Source: Lepidostoma basale
Taxonomy: Eukaryota > Arthropoda > Insecta > Trichoptera > Lepidostomatidae
DNA length: 64,000 bases
Direction: 5' to 3'
Assembly: GCA_022606425.2 (NCBI GenBank)
Contig: JAHDVF020000009.1
Coordinates: 1 to 64,000, forward strand
A program made the translations under genes and the position numbers. Of this stretch, positions 40,967 through 51,227 are shown piece by piece; within the stretch, counting starts at the first letter, position 1; every line of letters starts with the position of its first letter. Under the pieces are notes generated by a model that saw only the letters and a program-made list of their open reading frames with translations, was not told the origin of the DNA and ran no database searches.

Positions 40967-41570
40967 TATCAAATTAAATCAAATCAGTTTATTTCATCAG
41001 CAGACATTACAAAATTTATTTTTAAGGCATCTATTGAGAACAGGTAAAATAATATATTGTGTATAGTATACTATCAGAAACGCATGAGAGATGGTTCAAC
41101 ATAAGGAAGACAGGATACTCTCAGAATTAAGAGTATTTGCCTTCTGAACGTACGTTCACTAATATTTAAGACGTCGATCTCCGAGGAGACCGCGTTCAGC
41201 AGATTAATTGCTCTTCACACCGGTGTCACCAGAGGCAGGTTGGTTCTGGCGGCCGGTAGGCAAAACAATCTATGCTGTCGCTGTCGGAGATATCTATCAG
41301 GGACAAAAAGCCGAACACCCTCCAGCACGGCCGAGTTCTCGAAACATCCCCTGAGTTATCTAAAGAAATGGATTATGAGATGCCCATCTCTTCGAAACTG
41401 CAGAGAGTTGGCCCCAAGCATTCCCAAAAGAAATGCTGTGGGATAGAGCCATGGATAGCTACCATACTTCCTCATGTAGATATATCTCAGAATTTTTTTC
41501 TGAACCCTCTCCAGCATCAGGGAATATCTCGTATTCTTATGTGTCACGCGACACAAAAACATAGCAACAT
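40967..41570 (-). pseudogene. CR1/Jockey-like LINE, 3' copy
   Basis: The tail (AAATC) is at 40970-40985 on plus. Minus-strand codons TRYSLMLERVQKKILRYIYM, YGSYPWLYPTAFLLGMLGAN and the RRDG region align with residues ~370-420 of the 27769-29301 frame. 5'-truncated, frameshifts in the C-terminal 100 codons. Confidence 0.85.
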
Positions 41571-41579
41571 GGCGTGAGT

Positions 41580-42665
41580 ATGATTATTTTCTATAACAAT
41601 ACTATTAACTATCAAGCCGAAATAATGGATCACTTGCTAGTTTAACCCATTATGTAGTGTTTACAGCAAATATATTAACTATATTTTTCTTTTTTTTTAA
41701 ATATATATTGTATACAACACTCACCTTTTAAACAAATTAAAATAACATCTCGCACGCTTAATAGAACACCGGCTTAACTAAAAAAAAAAAGCAAGTTTTG
41801 CTCAATCTGACATGAGTCGGTGTTTTAACAAAAACAGTCGAAAAACACGTACGAATGAAAAAGACTTGAATTTTGACTTAATTTTAACGCGAAACGATGG
41901 ATAGCGTTAACACAAGCGTCTGTCTAATGTTAACTCAATTATGACCTAAACCATAATCGGACAGTTTACTTTATAAATTTTCAAATATTTTTTTTCGAAA
42001 TGTATAAAAATTCAGTTGGTACACGCAAGTTAACATAATGGTGTATTTTGTTTACACAAGTTGATATAAATAATACATAAAAAACTAAAGTTATGACATT
42101 AAAAATATGGGGCCTCTGTGACACGATTCATCAATGTACAAACTTATGTTATCAATAAAATTTGTTTGCGAAAGTTTGACTTGTTTTTTACTCTTAAATA
42201 TTCAAAGCGAATAAACGACGCGAGGCGGCGGGAAAAATTTTCCCCGCAAAATAAAAAAGAAAAAGAAGAAAAAAAGGAAATCAAAATAAATCCCGCAGCG
42301 GAGCATTTCACAATCAGAAAGTACAACCCTTCTGGGAGGAAAGTTAGGACCTCGCCAGATATGTGTCCCCGTAACTGCGTTATCCTTTTTTATTCCATCT
42401 AAGTAAAATGAAATCCTTGGTGAAGTGCTTTTACAATTTCGAGGTTAACACCGAAGGAGGGCTCTTATCTGCCCGGGCAAGGAAATACAAGATTTATTGT
42501 TATCTTTTGCAATAACGATATATCCATGGAAAGGTTACAACATAAAAAATCGAATGGTCCATCGTTTTACAGAGTAGGCACTTACGCTTAGGTAGATGCA
42601 TAAAACGAGAGATCCTTCTGATCTGTCCAAGTATCTACCGAAGCACTAATTTCAAATCCGAAACG
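41580..42665. other. AT-rich non-coding DNA
   Basis: The 94-codon frame at 42118-42402 is Lys/Glu-rich low complexity with no domain. Nothing else recognised. Confidence 0.3.
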
Positions 42666-42667
42666 TC

Positions 42668-42798
42668 AAAGAAATATTATTATTATTATTATTTTGTTGA
42701 ATAGCTCTTTACATCATGACAGCTCGAGCCAAATGGATGTAAAGGGTATTATAGCTATCATAGTGATTCTCGTGACATGTGATAGGTAGCTAATCTAT
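42668..42798 (-). mobile_element. tRNA-derived SINE, 3' part
   Basis: Minus strand: tail (AAT)n (TTATTATTATTATTATT on plus), ATTTTGTTGAATAGCTCTTT, ACATCATGACAGC, CATTTGGATGTAAAGGGTA mirror, TATAGCTATCATAGTGATTC and GATAGGTAGCTAATCTATCG. The tRNA-like head is missing. Confidence 0.7.
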
Positions 42799-42889
42799 CG
42801 CCAAATTATTGCATTTGTTAAACAAAACAAAAAACTACTCACACGGTACAATATTGAATGTATTGAGCTTTTTTTAATTTTCGCTACCA

Positions 42890-43098
42890 TTCAAAAAGAT
42901 AGATGAAGAATGAATGGTTAAGAAAGTTAACCTCAACGATTTGAATGGAGCGCGGAGTCGAGGAAGACCATGGCACGACTAAATCAGTGTATAATTCGCT
43001 GTATGAATTTTGAAGGAAGCTAGAGAGGTGTGTCAGTAATGAGAAGTGTGGCAGTCCATTCTCTTTGCTTACCCTTTCGGGGAAACTGATTGTTTTGT
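42890..43098 (+). mobile_element. RTE LINE, subfamily B, shortened copy
   Basis: GAAGAATGAATGGTTAAGAA, GAATGGAGCGCGGAGTCGAG, GAAGACCATGGCACGAC (deletion relative to AGACCGAGGAAAACATGGCA), GTATGAATTTTGAAGGAAGC, GTGTGGCAGTCCATTCTCTT, TTTCGGGGAAACTGATTG. The tail is TTGTTTTGTT-like. Confidence 0.72.
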
Positions 43099-43154
43099 TA
43101 TTGTTCAAAAAACTTTTATGGTACATTCCCCAAATTAAAACTATAAGTATATCA

Positions 43155-43200
43155 ACAGTTTACATCTTCGTCTCTATTGAGATACAATTAATCCTTAAAA
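43155..43200 (+). repeat. Dispersed repeat, family S (copy 3, end only)
   Basis: TTTACATCTTCGTCTCTATT then GAGATACAATTAATCCTTAA. Only the last ~45 bp of the repeat. Confidence 0.65.
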
Positions 43201-43204
43201 ATTT

Positions 43205-43618
43205 ATATAACGTATTCTAAACACTCCTGGCACTAGTAAGAACATACTCCGTGAATGTCTGTGAAATCGGTGCAGAAAATTTTATGTCTGTGGGGTACAC
43301 GCATACAAACATTGTAATTTATTTATACAGGTTTAGTTTTTGTCCAAGCAGTAATAAATAATTAAATTACTTTTTAAATAAAACTTGTCTCTGAACTTGT
43401 CAGTTGGGTGTGTAACCGAATTGCCGAACATATTCACTATATTTATTTTAACATCTTTCACATCAGTGAAACCACTTTTAAGAGGCAACTACTCTTGACT
43501 GTAAAGTAATGTAATTTTTTATATTTTTTTTTAAATATTTATTTTTCTATTTTTAACAAAATGTTTATTCTGAACCAAAATATTCATTTTAACTAAAATG
43601 TTTATCTTTAACTAGTTC
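43205..43618. other. AT-rich non-coding DNA
   Basis: Nothing recognised. Confidence 0.35.
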
Positions 43619-43621
43619 ATA

Positions 43622-43735
43622 AAATGGAGCTACAGCGCCCTTGAGATGATTAATTCATGAAAATGGCGCACTATAAATAATCCAATTTATTATATATTAT
43701 TATATTATTACATAAAATCTACCATTAAACATATA
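43622..43735 (+). mobile_element. L2-like LINE 3' end (diverged)
   Basis: ACAGCGCCCTTGAGATGATT, ATGAAAATGGCGCACTATAA and a long TAT/ATT-rich tail, parallel to the minus-strand copies at 40205 and 58300. Confidence 0.5.
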
Positions 43736-43739
43736 AAAC

Positions 43740-44285
43740 ATATCGAATAAGTAAATAAGCATTGTACATTATACATTAAAACAGACTGGAATAAACTGTC
43801 ATACAGCATTAGAATATAGGAACAGGTAAGCACGTACTTAAACAATAATTAAGTTCTTTCCGAGTATAAAACACTTGAATTTCAAAGTTAAAACATTATA
43901 GAGTAACCCGACATTTACACTGTTAATGGAAGCACAAAATAATACTAATAAAAGGAGAACAAAGAGCCCGGGAAAGAAAGGGTATGTGACAACACTTTGT
44001 TTACAATTCTTCGGTCCTCGGTGGGGGTAGGGTAATTAGCTGACGTAAACCATAACACAGCGGAGAGATAATTCCGCTACCGGGTCGTATCTCGATCCCA
44101 GAGGACGGGGAACATATCGAGGCATGTGGGATGCATTACAGCACAATGGGAAGTGGAGGAATACAATGGACCACCAGGAGATAAGGGAATAATGCTGCAA
44201 GAAGGAAAAAAATAACAGTAAACAGTAAATCTGTGACAGATGGACGCCGAAAGCGTGAAATTTTGGAATATATCGTGGTTTTATT
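43740..44285. other. Non-coding; nothing recognised
   Basis: GC-richer at 43980-44120 (GGTCCTCGGTGGGGGTAGGG). No ORF. Confidence 0.3.
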
Positions 44286-44289
44286 TTAC

Positions 44290-44768
44290 TTAACTAACTA
44301 ACTTACTAACTATCACGCCGTCTCCCCGAAGGGGTAGGCAGAAAGAATGAACTGCTACACTTTTCTTTCCTGACTTATTTCTCTCGCTTCCTAAAATCGT
44401 GTCATGCACGCGCGTCGATTTCTCTGACTCCTCACATGGCCGATATTCAATTTTTGATTTATTTGATGATGCCACGTTTTCCTCGGTCTTCCTCTATTTC
44501 TGGTTCCATTTACATCATTAACAATTAATTTTTTTACCATTCTTTCTTCATTTATTATTTCCATATGTCCAAACCATCTTAATGATCCTTTCATTATTTT
44601 GTTCATGACACCATCATTCGCACCGCATTCACTTCTTTTTATTTTCATTCGACACACTATCATACACAGAGTATCACATATTCGTCTAAGAGATCTTAAT
44701 TTCTACTGCATTTATTCTACTTTCATCCTTTTTTTGCCAGTTCCATGCTTTGCTTCCATACATAAGGG
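44290..44768 (-). mobile_element. RTE LINE, long 3' copy
   Basis: The tail on plus is AACTAACTAACTTACTAAC. The minus frame 44391-44663 codes KRSECGANDGVMNKIMKGSL, RWFGHMEIINEERMVKKL, GRPRKTWHHQINQ, CMTRF, then a deletion in the MNVEE region. Extends upstream to the GSKAWNWQK region. No TSD seen. Confidence 0.88.
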
Positions 44769-44812
44769 TCTTTTTTAGATTTATTTACATTAATATCTGC
44801 ATATGACGAATT

Positions 44813-45030
44813 TTGTATAGGAGTGGGTAGTGCTATGACTGTCACACCAAAGGTTTCAGGTTCGATTCCCGGCGATGGCTATGTGATTGCCACGTGACAA
44901 AAAAATGGTGATAGATAAACAATAACACTTCATGGGAATCAATATGATAGCTATACCCTTTACATCGATTAAGCTAGCACAGTAAGGATGTAAAGTGCGA
45001 TTCAACAAAATAATATAATTTATATAAATC
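44813..45030 (+). mobile_element. tRNA-derived SINE, near-complete
   Basis: The head contains GTGGGTAGTGCTATGACTGT, a plausible pol III A box, and the perfect B box GGTTCGATTCC at about 44861-44871. The body (GTGATTGCCACGTGACA, GGTGATAGATAAACA, ATGGGAATCAATATGATAGC) leads to ACATCGATTAAGCTAGC, ATGTAAAGTGCGATTCAACA and an AAT-rich tail. Relatives: 46070-46228 (minus), 42668-42798 (minus), 2990-3050 (plus). It is not a functional tRNA gene: no aminoacyl acceptor fold. Confidence 0.85.
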
Positions 45031-45034
45031 AGAA

Positions 45035-45836
45035 AAATTGGTAGATAAAGAACATCTTGCTTTACTTTTTAAAATTTAAATAGCCTGTTCATAAAAGGCA
45101 AACATTTCAAAACAGACGGAAAGAAGAAAGCGGATGACTGCTGAGACGAAAATTAAGATGCAAAAAAGGGACAAAATATTTTCTGAATTCGGAATAAAAT
45201 AATACGCAGAAAACAGTAGTGAAATTGTGAGCCCTCAAAACACAAAAGATTTCAAAATTATGAATAAAGATTCCAGGACTGGAGGAAAGAATATCTATTG
45301 TGAAAAGCGATCCGAATGTTTTACGACTGAAAATGTACAATGCGATCCGCTAGGCATTTACATCATTTTTGTGACATTTCCAACCCCCGTCCTTTCTACC
45401 CTCCCGCAACCGGTGGTGATTTATTCTCAGAAGTAATTCGACATTAATTCCAGCAGGGGCCGCCTCATCCCCCCCGGCGATTTTGCGATAAGGGAAATCG
45501 GAACCCCTTTGCAAAAAAGAACGAAATAAAAACACACTCGGCTCCAGCGTTTCTAACATTCGCTGAGATCATTTTGAAGAGGATTTTGATAAACATTATG
45601 GGTTTGCCATTTTAATTCGATCAATGTTTTAACTTCTTTTCCATAGTATATTAAAAATAAAATATAGTAAAAAATATATCTAAAGCATAATAAATTTTAT
45701 GAAGACAGTTAAAAAACACTCACAATAATGTATTAAATTTCAAATAAAACGCATAACGTAACAATAAACAGAGTTTAAGTAAATTATCAACCAAAAACAG
45801 GAATTAATGATCGTGTTATTTGAATCAATCACATTT
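45035..45836. other. Unassigned; short frames at 45107-45559 not called
   Basis: Three overlapping frames of 69-77 codons on both strands show no domain. The stretch 45380-45550 is GC-richer. Confidence 0.3.
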
Positions 45837-45837
45837 A

Positions 45838-45902
45838 GTGATCATTTACCAAGTATATGGTTTTAATACCTCCCAACTGGGGTAACCCGTTCTAGGGATA
45901 TT
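45838..45902 (-). mobile_element. LINE 3' UTR fragment, same family as 19752-20600
   Basis: GATCATTTACCAAGTATATG, GTTTTAATACCTCCCAACTG, GGGTAACCCGTTCTAGGGA match 19781-19847 with few changes. Confidence 0.75.
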
Positions 45903-46069
45903 TATTCCACTGCTATGGTTATAATATCTTGACATTTTCTTTATTGTTATAATTTTGCTGGGTTTAAAATGTATAAAATTATATGCAATAGTAAATTAAT
46001 GTTTTTTTTTGTATATGACAGTTCGTTTGAACTCAATTACAGTCAACAATTTATTTTTAGCTATTATAT

Positions 46070-46228
46070 TGAATCTCAGGACATGCGATAGGTAGCTTAT
46101 CTATCGCCATTTCATTGTCACGTGAATTCTACACCAGATCAAAGACAGTGTAACAATCACAGTGCCATTGCCAAGAATCGAACCCAAGACCTTCGGTGTG
46201 TCAGTTTTAGCTCTTAACACTCTATTAC
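46070..46228 (-). mobile_element. tRNA-derived SINE, 5' part
   Basis: The minus strand carries AGGTCTTGGGTTCGATTCTT with the B box, a weak A-box-like AAGAGCTAAAACTGACACAC, and the body CACTGTGATTGTTACACTG, ATTCACGTGACAATGAAATG, GGCGATAGATAAGCTACCTA. The 3' end is missing. Confidence 0.78.
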
Positions 46229-46229
46229 G

Positions 46230-46840
46230 AAAGTAGTCTTATAGCTTTGTGTAAAAAAAATACAGTACAAAAAGTCTAAAATGATATAGAAGGGTAAAAA
46301 CAACTTCTAGACAGAAATTTTGGAATCAAACGAAGAAAACAAGGCATTTTTTATATTCAAACTGTTACATATGTTTAATTGTTAGTAAACTTTCAAGGCA
46401 TCTCAACTTTTTTTCCAGATCTTAAATAATTCAATCGAAACGAACCGATGCGGGCGATATTAAGAATTGCTAGTATCTAATTCAATTTCCCTTTTGAATA
46501 TTTAAGAACTTCTGAGGTCCTTTATATTAAATGCGGCGATCGAGGATTGTAATCTCCGGAACGTTCTGTCTTCACAGGACTAAAACACTAATGATATCTA
46601 AATCTTATTAAATCTTCCCTCAGCCTTGTTAGACCATTTGTCAAACGATTTTTTGAGATCGAAGCAAAAAACAAAATGTAAAAGCTCCGTCTCTGGAAAA
46701 TTTTATATTTCACTTTCACAAATTTAAGTGTTTTTCATCTTTAGATCATTGTTATATAACGTGGAGTAACTCTTGAAAGACCAGTAGGTATAAAAATTTA
46801 AATTATTAATGATCTACAAGATAAATTATTTTTATTGAAT
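46230..46840. other. AT-rich non-coding DNA
   Basis: Nothing recognised. Confidence 0.35.
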
Positions 46841-46845
46841 ATACA

Positions 46846-47155
46846 TTTATGTCAGACACTGTCAAAAGGAAACATCTCCCAAGATCAGCAGAAACAAGGA
46901 TACCTAAAGAAGAGATTATCAGAATTTGCAAAACTGAAAACATGGTGAGATGGAGTAGGCAGAGAAGACGATTCTGGAGGGACCACATCGTAAGGATGGA
47001 CCCAGCGGGGATCCTCAATATCGTGATGCATGAGACTCCGGAGTGCCGTCGACTTCCAGGACGACCACCAAAGAGATGGAGAGAAGCCGGAAGTCTTCAT
47101 TACAGGACCAAATTTGATGTCCATTCTAAACAGATTGGAAGATCTACCTAAAGGA
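46846..47155 (+). pseudogene. RTE-like LINE (second lineage), C-terminus
   Basis: An open 100-codon frame (46849-47151): RSAETRIPKEEIIRICKTEN, VRWSRQRRRFWRDHIVRM, RRLPGRPPKRWREAGS. The plan RW-RQRR--W--H-VRM then PGRPPKRW is the end of an arthropod RTE-type ORF2. Same plan as 18937-19222, but low identity. Upstream catalytic parts are missing. The minus-strand frames are shadows. Confidence 0.75.
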
Positions 47156-47254
47156 GAAGAATTATGGTAATAGAAAAATATATACATGTATACATAGAAA
47201 ATCAAAGAATGTAAAACTTGAAAATGAAAGTTTTTAGTATACTAATTACCTTTT

Positions 47255-47350
47255 GATTCGAATGAAAACGTCTGTTTTCTAGAAGTTTTAAAATATTCAA
47301 TGGAAATCACACGTTTCACCTTTCTAAGTGATTATAAAATGTTTTGAAAG
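47255..47350. repeat. Palindromic MITE, family M (copy h, left arm)
   Basis: TCGAATGAAAACGTCTGTTT, TCTAGAAGTTTTAAAATATT, GGAAATCACACGTTTCACC. Only one arm is recognisable. Confidence 0.55.
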
Positions 47351-47354
47351 TTTC

Positions 47355-47740
47355 TCTATTCACGAAACAATTACTTTAAAATATCTGAGTATGAGGTTTT
47401 CTAATAATATTATTATATAATTTATGTATTTTTCTTAAATAAAGCAGGCAGTGATTGGAGGTCATTAATTGAAAAGGTAGTTTAATCCGATTAAGTCAAA
47501 TTATTCACAATTCCACCCGCTTAAAAATTATTTTCCATTTAAGTTACGCCAAGTGAATTAATATTGAAATGAGAGATTATTGCTCCGCGATCCAGTGGAA
47601 TTAAATTATCTTTTTACTCAACTGATTAGAATATTCATATACTTTAGAACACCTTCCCGTAAAAAGGAAATTTATCATGAAATGATCAACTCGAAAAAAA
47701 AAATTTTAAACTTATTACTATTGATCTAAAATATAAAAAG
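47355..47740. other. AT-rich non-coding DNA
   Basis: Nothing recognised. Confidence 0.35.
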
Positions 47741-47744
47741 CACT

Positions 47745-47830
47745 TTATATTTAACCAAGGAAAGGTTATTATATTTAATGCCAACTAGTTTCGCTTGTAT
47801 CCAAGCTTCATCAGGGCGATAAAATTACTA
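47745..47830 (-). repeat. Hairpin repeat with best CTGATGA...GAAAC core
   Basis: On the minus strand: CCCTGATGA-A-GCTTG-GATA-CAAGC-GAAAC-TAGTTGGC (about 47777-47817). CTGATGA is the exact hammerhead core string, the 5-bp stem is perfect and ACTAGT after GAA is self-complementary. A second, weaker GATGAAACTTG...GCAAGC is at 47846-47866. See findings. Confidence 0.65.
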
Positions 47831-47869
47831 TATAATATATTGCCCAGATGAAACTTGTGTGCAAGCTAA

Positions 47870-48185
47870 ACTCGTTTGCATCAAAAATATTAACCAAACT
47901 ATGGTTAAATACAAAATGTTTCTATATTTTATATCCATGGTATAAGTTTATGATGTCAAACAAGTTTTTTATTTTGGATTATAGGTGTACAGTTTATAAA
48001 CAGGAAAACATTGTTTGCAACATTAAAATAAAAGTATCTCTCATACTTTCTCAGAGCAATATTAAGTCATCTCAGTATCAGCAAGAGTTCAGCTTAATTT
48101 GAAGAATTTACACGAAATTCTAATATCAAATGAGTTAAAGTGAAAGTATACGTTAAGTTTTTGAGATAGAAAAATAAATTTATAT
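47870..48185. other. AT-rich non-coding DNA
   Basis: The 84-codon frame at 47848-48102 has no domain. Confidence 0.3.
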
Positions 48186-48189
48186 CGTC

Positions 48190-48285
48190 TCGATCAAAGC
48201 ATAAAACATCCGAAAGACGCTGAGAAAAATAAAGCCAAAAATGGAAAAATGAGGTTTTCATTTATTAAAAAAATCGTATAAAACT
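48190..48285 (+). repeat. Hairpin repeat, family H (copy G, half)
   Basis: CGAAAGACGCTGAGAAAAAT, AAAGCCAAAAATGGAAAAAT, GGTTTTCATTTATTAAAAAA, ATCGTATAAAACTAA: right arm only, diverged. Confidence 0.45.
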
Positions 48286-48289
48286 AATG

Positions 48290-48975
48290 CACGTCTATAA
48301 AAATGTAAGCAACGCTGACGAAACAGGTTTTAAAATATATGTTTTAAGAATATATTAAACAATATAATCCCTCTGTCCAGTAAAAAATAATAAATTCAGT
48401 TTCGTTAGAATAAAAAGATCGCTGTAAAAATAACAGAACACCTTCTAGGTAAAACGAAAAAAATACTAATAAATTATGTTTTGTTATTCGTTAATAAAAC
48501 AAGGCGATTCCGTGTGCGAACGAGCCTTATTTCCCGGCAAAGCTAACGTTCAAAATCGAATGAATAATTCAGACACAGCCAAGATTAGATTATGCTTCCT
48601 TACACCTCGGGTACTACTCCTCTAGAGTCTACAGCTTCCGATACTGATCTCGTTTTATCCGCGAGATCATATTATCTGTCTCGATTCGACAGAGAAAACG
48701 CTTGTGAGGATTACACGAAGACACGTGTTTTCTAATCTAATTGACGATGAGTTAAATCTGTTTATAAACGGTTGTAACCATGGTAATTATTCCAGCAAAT
48801 TCATAGTTATTCTGAAAAAACATTATTTATGAAGAATAATGAAATAAAACAATATTTTTATTATTAAAAAAAATCATATTATCCACAAAAATAAACAAGC
48901 CGTTACCATAAACTCAAAATTAGAAGAAAAAAATACTAATTATATTTTCATAAATACAACTTTAATTTTTACACT
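48290..48975. other. AT-rich non-coding DNA
   Basis: Nothing recognised. Confidence 0.35.
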
Positions 48976-48990
48976 AGCGAGTATATTTAT

Positions 48991-49241
48991 CGAATACGAG
49001 TCGATGTAAATGGTACCAGAAATAGAGGAAGACCGAGGAAAACGTGGCACGATCAAATAAATCAAATATTGAATGTCGGCCATGTGAGGAGTCAGAGAAA
49101 TCGACGCGCGTGCATGACACGATGTATGAATGTTGAGGAAGCGAGAGAAATATGTCAGGAAAGAAAAGTATGGCAGTCCATTCTTTCTGCCTACCCATTC
49201 GGGGAGACGGCGTGATGGATAGTTAGTTAGTTAGTTAGTTA
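48991..49241 (+). mobile_element. RTE LINE, 5'-truncated copy with 12-bp TSD
   Basis: Flanked by GAGTATATTTAT at 48979-48990 and 49242-49253. RTE sequence starts at GATGTAAATGG (49003); the 12 bases before it (CGAATACGAGTC) are neither RTE nor target and look like filler at the 5' junction. Clean 3' end and (TTAG)n tail. The shadow frame on minus (48974-49198) is not a gene. Confidence 0.9.
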
Positions 49242-49254
49242 GAGTATATTTATT

Positions 49255-50230
49255 AAGGTAGTAGTCTGGTAACTTAAGCCGATTTTCATGTCGTTTTTGG
49301 AGGGCGTTTCTTTGTAGGAAAATAAGTATGAATCGTTTTGGAAATTTAGGATATTTTTATTTACATATTAAAGATGAAAAAAAAAATTTTTGAAAAAATT
49401 TAAAAGTTTATTTTTATTATTATTAATCGAAGTTGGCATCTCGAAAAAAAAAGCGCGTGGGTGGCCCGGGTGATTTTGGCACTTGATGTTATCTAAAATC
49501 AAAAATTCTTGAAAATTCTTAATCGAAAGACATGTCATTCTCGTCGGAACTACTGAGACATTTTTTCACCCCGAACTTTTTATTTTACAACCCCTTCTTT
49601 GCTGACTTTTTTTCAAAGTCCCCCATTTTGTTATTTATCCATGAAATTTAACTATTCAAAATTTATCCAGACAACAGTAATATATTTACATATACTCGTA
49701 GAATAATAAATATATAAATTATAATCATAACATAAAGAGTTTTGATGCATAAATGTTGAATCAGTTAATTTTATTGGAAAAATCATTAAAAAAAACAATC
49801 ATTTCGCGGTACAGCGAGTAAAGTATGACTTCCCATTCAATAGATGCGATTGCAATCGCTGCAGGCCGCATAGCAGAGCGGTTTTAAAAACTCGTCAGCC
49901 GCAAACAGATGCTGTAAAATACCGGCAGCTAACTTCCGCAGATGGGATATTATAAATTTTATAACAACCTGACCGCTACAACCGAGATTATTGTACATTT
50001 AAATGGACGAATCGTGTTGTCTCACTGAGCACCGCGTTCGTCTTTCAAAGGAAATTGGTAAAGTTCGGTGCTTTATCCTGGGCAGAAAGTTAAAGGATAA
50101 ACGAGATATGAAATGGTTGTAACTAACTGAATGCAATATTAAACAAACCACAGTTACTTGTTGTGAACTTTTATAATAGGGGTCATTAAGATCTTTGGAT
50201 AATCTATATAGAACTGAGTAAAATGATAAT
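49255..50230. other. Non-coding; nothing recognised
   Basis: AT-rich, with GCGCGTGGGTGGCCCGGGTG at 49451 and a GC-richer patch at 49855-49950. No ORF. Confidence 0.3.
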
Positions 50231-50234
50231 ATTA

Positions 50235-50508
50235 TTACATTTTGAATGTATAGATGGCGCTAGTGTAGATTGAACTAAAAAAATGTTAAGTGTTTCTCAA
50301 CATGGTAGCATATATACATCTTTAAAAAATTTGTCAGATATGGTGGTCGTAAGAAGGGAGGAATGGGGAATGTTGCTAACATAAAGCGATCGCTTAACAC
50401 AACCAATGACAGGTCATAAGTCCTGTAAGCGCCTCGACCACCTAGATTCTGTTTCCAAAAAACCATTTACTTCTTCGTTTCTATTGAGATACAATTAATC
50501 CTTAAAAA
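50235..50508 (+). repeat. Dispersed repeat, family S (copy 4)
   Basis: From ATAGATGGCGCTAGTGTAGA to GAGATACAATTAATCCTTAA, the most complete copy. The 63-codon minus-strand frame is incidental. Confidence 0.75.
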
Positions 50509-50679
50509 TATAATATATTGTATAACAAAATTAAAACAATAATGTGACTTTATGATAATACGTTAGAATATACATTTTATTAATGTATGTATTCCACAAA
50601 AAGGTTTTCACTTTTTTTTGGTAGTGTTTTATTTAATTCTGAAAAACTGTTAAATTTGTGGAATACTGTAAGGTAACGA

Positions 50680-50785
50680 CCATTTTTTATGAATTAAAAC
50701 ACTTTTTATACATCCGATTTTTTTTCGCAACGCGCTTTGAAGAGTTTACACACTCATCATCGGGAGAGCGATATAAACTAACCAA
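50680..50785. repeat. Hairpin repeat, family H (copy E)
   Basis: ATGAATTAAAACACTTTTTA, CGCGCTTTGAAGAGTTTACA, CACTCATCATCGGGAGAGCG. On the minus strand it reads CCGATGATGAGTGTGT...ACTCTTCAAAGC, core degraded. Confidence 0.55.
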
Positions 50786-50796
50786 AAATATATTTC

Positions 50797-51030
50797 TTCT
50801 TCTTCTTCCTCAGCCATCTCTCCATTGCTAGATATAGGCCTCCTCCATTTTCTTCCACTCCACTCTATCTTGGGATTTTCTTCGCCACATTCTACCCGCG
50901 ACAAGGGTAATATCGTTGGCCTACTCCTCTTTTTCTATCATTTGGTCTCCATTTGAGGACTCTGGGTGCCCATCGATCTGTTCCCTGTCTGGCGACATGA
51001 GATGCGCACTGCCATTTCTGTAGTTATATT
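50797..51030 (-). pseudogene. RTE-like LINE (third lineage), C-terminus with (GAA)n tail
   Basis: Minus strand: WAPRVLKWRPNDRKRGVGR, then broken codons, then EENGGGLYLAMERWL before a GAAGAAGAAGAA tail (CTTCTTCTTCTTC on plus). W-PRVL-WRPR--RR--GRP and the Y--QWMERG end belong to a LINE group common in moths. Several frameshifts. Confidence 0.7.
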
Positions 51031-51223
51031 TATTCAAAATATATTTGAATAAATATAATTACACTTTGTATTTTCACAATACTTTATAAGAAGTAATCTT
51101 AACAGAACCTAAGTATGTAACATGTGCAAACATTAATTAGACAGAGTGCCAAACAAACAAAAAGAAAAAAACAAGAGCTCAGTGGCTTAATACTTTATGT
51201 CAGCTGGATTAATTTACAGTTGC

Positions 51224-51227
51224 TTAA
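51224..51227. repeat. piggyBac target duplication, left TTAA
   Basis: TTAA directly before CCCTAAAAGC. Matches the TTAA after GCTTCTAGGG at 52947-52950. Confidence 0.88.

Noticed and set aside
44860..44872. Functional tRNA gene at the GGTTCGATTCC box
   Set aside because: No cloverleaf acceptor stem or anticodon arm can be drawn; the sequence continues into a SINE body.
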